64,000 bases of DNA from Arthrobacter sp. EpRS71 (GTDB lineage Bacteria > Actinomycetota > Actinomycetes > Actinomycetales > Micrococcaceae): NCBI RefSeq assembly GCF_001512285.1, contig NZ_LNUV01000006.1, positions 1,345,273-1,409,272 of the forward strand, read 5' to 3'. Positions within the stretch are counted from its first letter, which is position 1, and each line of letters starts with the position of its first letter. The position numbers were made by a program, and so were the translations under genes. Positions 59,845 through 64,000 of the stretch are shown in pieces. The notes beneath the pieces are model-generated. The model was not told the DNA's origin. It saw only the letters and a list, made by a program, of their open reading frames with translations, and ran no database searches.

Positions 59845-61454
59845 ATCGGCACGCTTTGACGCTTGAAATAAGGGGCAGTATGAAATCGCTTGAGGCATCT
59901 GCATCGGAAGTTCGGGGGCGGAGGTCTGCACGCGCCCGGCGGAAGCCGCTGCGGAATCACGGGTGGGTTGTCCTTGGAGTCGGGCTGCTGGCTTTGGTGT
60001 TCCGGGTGTTCGGTGTTCAACGGGCCAACGACGTCTTTATTGACGAAGTAACTTATGCGGACATTGCACGGCAAATAGCGGACGGACAAATGCCGTCGAT
60101 TTTGGGCACTCCGTTTTTCCTTCATCCTCCTGGCTCGTATGCCCTGAATGGCTTGGTTATCCGCGTGCTGGGCCTTGGGGGACATTCCACGGATCTGGCG
60201 TTGCAGCTGCGCTGGGTTAATGGTGTCCTCGGGGCAGTTACGGTAGTTATTTGCTTCCTGTTGGTTCGTCGACTGGCTGGTCTTGGACCTGCGGTGTGGG
60301 CCGGAGTCATGTTGGCGAGCGATCCATTTGTCCTCCGCATGGATGGGCGCCTGATGATGGAAACGCCGGCCGGACTGGCTGTACTGTCCGGGTGGCTCCT
60401 GGTCCTGTTGGTGCTTGAACGCAACGGGCGCAGGTCACGCCTGTGGCTGGAGATTGGCGCAGGATTGGTCTTCGGCCTGGCTATTGTCATAAAGGATATG
60501 ACCGCCGTTTTCACCGTTGTCCCGCTGCTGACGGCCGTGGTCTGGCGGAGAACAATTCCCCCGAAAATGGCGCTGCGCATCCTTGTTTGCTCCTTGGTGC
60601 CATACCTCATCTATTTGGGCCTGATTGTTGCCAGCGGCCTGCTCCCGGAGTTTCTCGGTCAAAAATCGGTGGGCGTCCTACGGATGGTTGGCGCGGTGCA
60701 GATGACCGGCTTCAACTCAGTTCACAGCGTGAGCCTCACTGACCGGCTCATTGATTTGGCAGGCCGGTTTGGGACCAGCTACGTCCTCCTCGGGTTTTCC
60801 ATCGTGGCCGGAGCCATAGTCGCCATGTCTCCGGTGGTGAAACGGAGGGTCGTTGGTTTGTTCTCGGTGTTTACCGGATTAGTTGGTATCTATTCCGTCT
60901 TTTTCGGGGCGGCCGAGGAACAGTTTGGGTACTGCGTGGTTCTGGCCGCGCTGGCTTCAACGCCGGTAGCCGCTGTCATGCTGGTGAACTGGCGGCCGCG
61001 CCTTCGCGGGGCGGTGGTCACGGTGGCTGCAATCATGGCTATCCTCAGTCTGTTCCTAGGCAGTCAGGCAAGATCAGTGGTGGATGATGGCCTCGTCCGT
61101 GCACGGGATTTTATGGTGGCCGAACTGCCCTCTTCCTCGAAGGTGGGGTTGACCTCCGTCACCGGTGAGTTTGCGCTAATGCCCCATGAAGGGTGGGAAG
61201 TTCTCCCGTCGCTGCAGTCCCTCAGGGACGGGGGCGCCGAGTACGTCCTGACGCAGGGCAGGCCGTTGAGTGAGGGCTATGGCTTCGCTTCCCCTGAGTT
61301 CCTGGTCTGGCTGCAGGAAAATGCGCGGCCGGTCTTCACGTTCACTGGACCAACGTCAGGGGACACCGTTGTGTGGAAGCTGGACCGTGAAAAGTTGGAA
61401 GCCGCGGTTACTGGCGGGCTGATACTGCCCCCTGTGACGGGTGGCTACAAGTGA
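59841..61454 (+). CDS. GT39-type membrane glycosyltransferase
   Basis: A 537-residue polytopic protein with about 10-11 spans. The extracellular acidic motif VFIDEVTYADIARQIADG (about 59-76) and the following FLHPPGSYALNG resemble the PMT/ArnT family, which uses polyprenyl-phosphate sugars as donors. The GT2 enzyme at the start of the cluster could supply that donor. Start ATG 59841 overlaps the deacetylase; ATG 59880 is an alternative. The stop overlaps the lipoprotein gene. Confidence 0.8.
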   Translation: MNRHALTLEIRGSMKSLEASASEVRGRRSARARRKPLRNHGWVVLGVGLLALVFRVFGVQRANDVFIDEVTYADIARQIADGQMPSILGTPFFLHPPGSYALNGLVIRVLGLGGHSTDLALQLRWVNGVLGAVTVVICFLLVRRLAGLGPAVWAGVMLASDPFVLRMDGRLMMETPAGLAVLSGWLLVLLVLERNGRRSRLWLEIGAGLVFGLAIVIKDMTAVFTVVPLLTAVVWRRTIPPKMALRILVCSLVPYLIYLGLIVASGLLPEFLGQKSVGVLRMVGAVQMTGFNSVHSVSLTDRLIDLAGRFGTSYVLLGFSIVAGAIVAMSPVVKRRVVGLFSVFTGLVGIYSVFFGAAEEQFGYCVVLAALASTPVAAVMLVNWRPRLRGAVVTVAAIMAILSLFLGSQARSVVDDGLVRARDFMVAELPSSSKVGLTSVTGEFALMPHEGWEVLPSLQSLRDGGAEYVLTQGRPLSEGYGFASPEFLVWLQENARPVFTFTGPTSGDTVVWKLDREKLEAAVTGGLILPPVTGGYK

Positions 61455-62785
61455 GACGCACGGCGACGTCCATTGTGGTTTCCGTCGCGTTGGCGGCCAT
61501 TGCCTCTGGATGCAGCGCGCCGGCCGCACTCACCCCCGAAACCATGTCTTTCGGCGTTTTGGGGGGCTCATGTACGGCTGAAAGCCTGGCAGCACTGCAT
61601 GATGCCGGCGTCTCAGTGGTGGAACTACCCTTGGCTTGGGACAGGTACCAGCCCCAACCGGACCAGGTGGACCGGCGCTATGTTGCCGATGTCCGGGCAC
61701 AATTGAAACGGTGCCGAGAGGCCGGCATGCAGGTGGTTCTCTCCCTAGGCGTACACTACCCGCCCGATTGGGTGCGGGGTCTGCCCGGAGGTGCGCTGCG
61801 GGGAAGTAAGGGGGGCATCCCCGCCAACTCCGGAGCGGAACTGGTGTTCAGCGCCGACGTGCGAGATGCGGCACAAAAGTACTTGGCCCGGGTGGCATCG
61901 GATCTGGGGTACCAGGGCGTAGGAGCGATACGGATAGGGACCAACGCCGTGGGGGAGCTGGGGTATCCCGGACCCGAAGACGGTGGAAACGAGCGTGAGT
62001 TCTGGGCATTTGGCGACGCCCCTCAGTTAGGCATCGGTTTGGCAGAGGGAATGGCACCTTCTCCCATGCCGGGGTGGGTTCCAGGCTCTGCTTCTTGGGG
62101 CGGGCGGCCCGTGACGGACGTACAGGTCCAGCAATGGTGGGCTTGGTATGCGGGGTCTGTTGTGGACGCAACCATCTGGCAGATTCAAGAGCTACGAAAG
62201 CTCGGGTATTCGGGGCGTGTGCATGTTCCGGTAGCGGGCCGGGGCGTCCTTCCAACAGATAAAGCAAGGGCTATAAAGGGCCGCCTGGACGGTCGATCAA
62301 ACCCGGACGGCGCCCAGGAACGTGGTTTGGACTACTCCACCCAGTTCGCTCTGCTTGCAACATTGGCCGGCGTGGACGTGGACTTCACAGGGCTCGACGA
62401 CGTGTCAGCGGTGAGGGCAGCAGCTGCGGTACCGAGGCAGGACCATTGCCTCGCTGCTGACGAGGAGAGCGTGCTGCAGAGAGACGTCTCATTGTGGTCT
62501 TCTCACAGGTACATCAGCGCCTTGGCGCGGCGTGCCGGACTGGGATTGGTGGGTGAGAACCCCGGGCCGCCCGATTCACCTTTCACGGGCGGCTCACCGC
62601 TGTCAGATAGCCTGGCCGAACAGTTGCGGGCCGCTCCGAGATACGCCGCGGAGTGTGGAATGACCATGTTCATGTTCGGCTTTGAAGAGAATCTCTTTGA
62701 GGAGGAGAACCCCGTGGGCAAAGGCGTCACGCTTGAGGACTATAAAGAGGTGATCCAACAGCTGCAGCTTTCTGCTCAGCGGTGA
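61451..62785 (+). CDS. Lipoprotein resembling TIM-barrel glycoside hydrolases
   Basis: A 444-residue exported lipoprotein: signal peptide with lipobox IASGC (Cys about 21). The body has LHDAGVSVVELPLAWDRYQPQ, GMQVVLSLGVHYPPDW and IRIGTNAVGELGYPG, which recall GH42/GH5-like barrels with a possible acid/base in NAVGE, and MTMFMFGFEENLFEE near the C-terminus. I cannot assign a family. GTG overlaps the GT39 stop (GTGA). It could process the cluster's polysaccharide at the cell surface. Confidence 0.65.
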   Translation: MRRTATSIVVSVALAAIASGCSAPAALTPETMSFGVLGGSCTAESLAALHDAGVSVVELPLAWDRYQPQPDQVDRRYVADVRAQLKRCREAGMQVVLSLGVHYPPDWVRGLPGGALRGSKGGIPANSGAELVFSADVRDAAQKYLARVASDLGYQGVGAIRIGTNAVGELGYPGPEDGGNEREFWAFGDAPQLGIGLAEGMAPSPMPGWVPGSASWGGRPVTDVQVQQWWAWYAGSVVDATIWQIQELRKLGYSGRVHVPVAGRGVLPTDKARAIKGRLDGRSNPDGAQERGLDYSTQFALLATLAGVDVDFTGLDDVSAVRAAAAVPRQDHCLAADEESVLQRDVSLWSSHRYISALARRAGLGLVGENPGPPDSPFTGGSPLSDSLAEQLRAAPRYAAECGMTMFMFGFEENLFEEENPVGKGVTLEDYKEVIQQLQLSAQR

Positions 62786-62895
62786 GGTTCCTTAAGAAGA
62801 GGTTTTCGGTTCACGCCACGTCCGCCGAGGTCATCACACTTACTCAATGAACGCTTTTTCACATGCAAGCTGAAATACAGAGGAGACTGCCTACA

Positions 62896-64000
62896 GTGGC
62901 TACTTATAACAGGGCTTCTAAGTTCCTTTCGTCTTCCGCGGATGGAGCGAGTGGTGCATTCACTGCGTCGTCAGGTGAGGGACCTAACGGTGGTGTCAGG
63001 AAACTCCGGAGGGCTCGCAGGGCGACCGCAATAGGCACTGCCATGATTGTCATTGGTGCGCTCGCCCCAACCGCTGCTCCTGCGGCAATTGGACTGCCGG
63101 TTGAGGGTTCAGCAGCAACCCTGGCGGTCACGTCGTCTTCGTGTTCACTAAGCGGGGCTACGGGTAGTAGCTCAACCAGCATCTACAACGTCACCGCTAC
63201 ACCGAACGATGCGATCGACGACACTCAAAATATCCAAGGCAGGATTAACGCTGCCGGAGCCGCCGGTGGAGGAGTGGTAAAAATCCCTGCGGGTACTTTC
63301 CTTATCAATGGCAAATTGCTCATGATGAGCAACGTAAAGCTCGAAGGTGTTGGTCCTGCCACAGTTCTGAAAGCTGGTCCTTCATTCACAAGCAACACCG
63401 GGCCCGCCGGCGGATATCCCTTGGTGACTACCGGCGGCGCTGACAACACCACCCTCTCGAACTTCACTGCAGACCAGTCAGGTGACACTTTGAACGGCAA
63501 TGTGCCGGGGCGACTGAACGAGTATGTGATTGACGTCCGCGATTCGATCAATTCGCTGGTCCAGGGTGTCCACACGAGAAACCCGTTTACGTACTCAATA
63601 GCGTTTGTGGGCGGCACGAAATGGTGTGTTAAGGACAGCGATACCCAGTCCGCAACCAACGGCAAGTACGTGGAATTGGATGGCATCCACGCGATGAACA
63701 CGAGCGTCGGGGACATCGTGGGGAATGTGGTGGACCAGCGTATAGGCACTGACGGCGATGACGGTATCGCCGTTCACACGTATGGGGATGAAGATGTTCA
63801 CGACATCAGGATTGCCAATAACAATGTTCGCGGAGGGCGTCACGGCGCCGGTATTGACCTGGCTGGAGGATCCGGGACCGTCTACAACATTAATCTCACC
63901 GGCAACACCGTCTGGGGTTCGCCTCGGGGTTTACACGACGCGTATTACGACGGCACTAAGCAAATTCACCACATACAAATCGTGGGGAACATCTTTAGGG
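62896..64000 (+). CDS. Exported right-handed beta-helix protein (pectate-lyase-like), 3' end missing
   Basis: 368 residues are visible and the frame runs off the window. A long basic N-terminus (RKLRRARRATAIGTAM) and a hydrophobic stretch ending at AAPAA form the export signal. The body starts TPNDAIDDTQNIQGRINAAG, then GGVVKIPAGTFLING, the usual opening of pectate-lyase-3 or phage-tail-like beta-helices, followed by repeated N-x-I/V strands. GTG 62896 has AGGAGA 9 nt upstream; ATG 62863 is in frame. A polysaccharide lyase or epimerase role fits the cluster but no catalytic residues can be fixed. Confidence 0.75.
   Translation, partial: MATYNRASKFLSSSADGASGAFTASSGEGPNGGVRKLRRARRATAIGTAMIVIGALAPTAAPAAIGLPVEGSAATLAVTSSSCSLSGATGSSSTSIYNVTATPNDAIDDTQNIQGRINAAGAAGGGVVKIPAGTFLINGKLLMMSNVKLEGVGPATVLKAGPSFTSNTGPAGGYPLVTTGGADNTTLSNFTADQSGDTLNGNVPGRLNEYVIDVRDSINSLVQGVHTRNPFTYSIAFVGGTKWCVKDSDTQSATNGKYVELDGIHAMNTSVGDIVGNVVDQRIGTDGDDGIAVHTYGDEDVHDIRIANNNVRGGRHGAGIDLAGGSGTVYNINLTGNTVWGSPRGLHDAYYDGTKQIHHIQIVGNIFR

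Noticed and set aside
1-64000. tRNA, rRNA, insertion sequences or phage genes.
   Set aside because: No cloverleaf-like sequence with a conserved T-loop, no transposase motif and no phage structural genes were recognised on reading.

Overview
The window comes from a high-GC Gram-positive actinobacterium, most likely of the Arthrobacter/Paenarthrobacter group (Micrococcaceae). The evidence is strong G/C bias at third codon positions, frequent GTG starts, many TANNNT boxes 6-7 nt before a start codon (leaderless genes), a menaquinone operon, an iniBAC-like cluster, and a phenylacetate (paa) gene set with a TetR-type repressor. I see no rRNA, tRNA, IS element, prophage or CRISPR array. It looks like ordinary chromosome with dense, short intergenic regions, several of which are strikingly palindromic.

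Layout. 1-8.3 kb: a truncated membrane-anchored Hsp70-like protein, a LuxR-type regulator, an IniB-like low-complexity protein and two dynamin-like GTPases (IniA/IniC-like). 8.3-9.8 kb: small membrane proteins. 9.8-13.3 kb: menB, menE and menA plus a VOC protein. 13.4-18.2 kb: a CPBP protease, a manganese-type ABC importer, and a ribbon-helix-helix/DUF4097 pair. 18.3-24.2 kb: an ABC-F ATPase, a nitrite-reductase-like FAD oxidoreductase that appears truncated, an amino acid permease and a DUF1295 protein. 24.2-27.7 kb: MarR regulator, acyl-CoA synthetase, DUF2177 and pentapeptide proteins. 27.8-31.4 kb: beta-oxidation genes of phenylacetate catabolism. 31.6-32.5 kb: a secreted SGNH hydrolase bracketed by two related palindromes. 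32.6-38.8 kb: a LacI-controlled sugar ABC importer with an oxidoreductase and a ThuA protein. 39.7-44.7 kb: paaZ, then paaR, paaK and paaI. 45.3-48.3 kb: a GGDEF-EAL enzyme, a TPR protein and, divergent from them, a 56-residue secreted peptide gene with two IGWWPN repeats. 48.4-53.8 kb: sensor kinase, STAS-like protein, methyltransferase and oligopeptidase B. 54-64 kb: a surface polysaccharide cluster of glycosyltransferases, a flippase, a PIG-L deacetylase, a GT39-type membrane protein, a lipoprotein resembling glycoside hydrolases, and the start of a beta-helix protein.

How genes work together. Three sites resembling PaaR operators sit at the promoters of the thiolase operon, paaZ and paaI-paaK-paaR, tying the split paa genes into one regulon. 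Two identically built double LacI operators flank the lacI gene. The least explained unit is the short secreted peptide facing a TPR protein that is translationally coupled to a c-di-GMP enzyme. It has the outline of a peptide-signalling cassette and is the best candidate for an undescribed system. The Hsp70/LuxR/IniB/dynamin cluster is the second.
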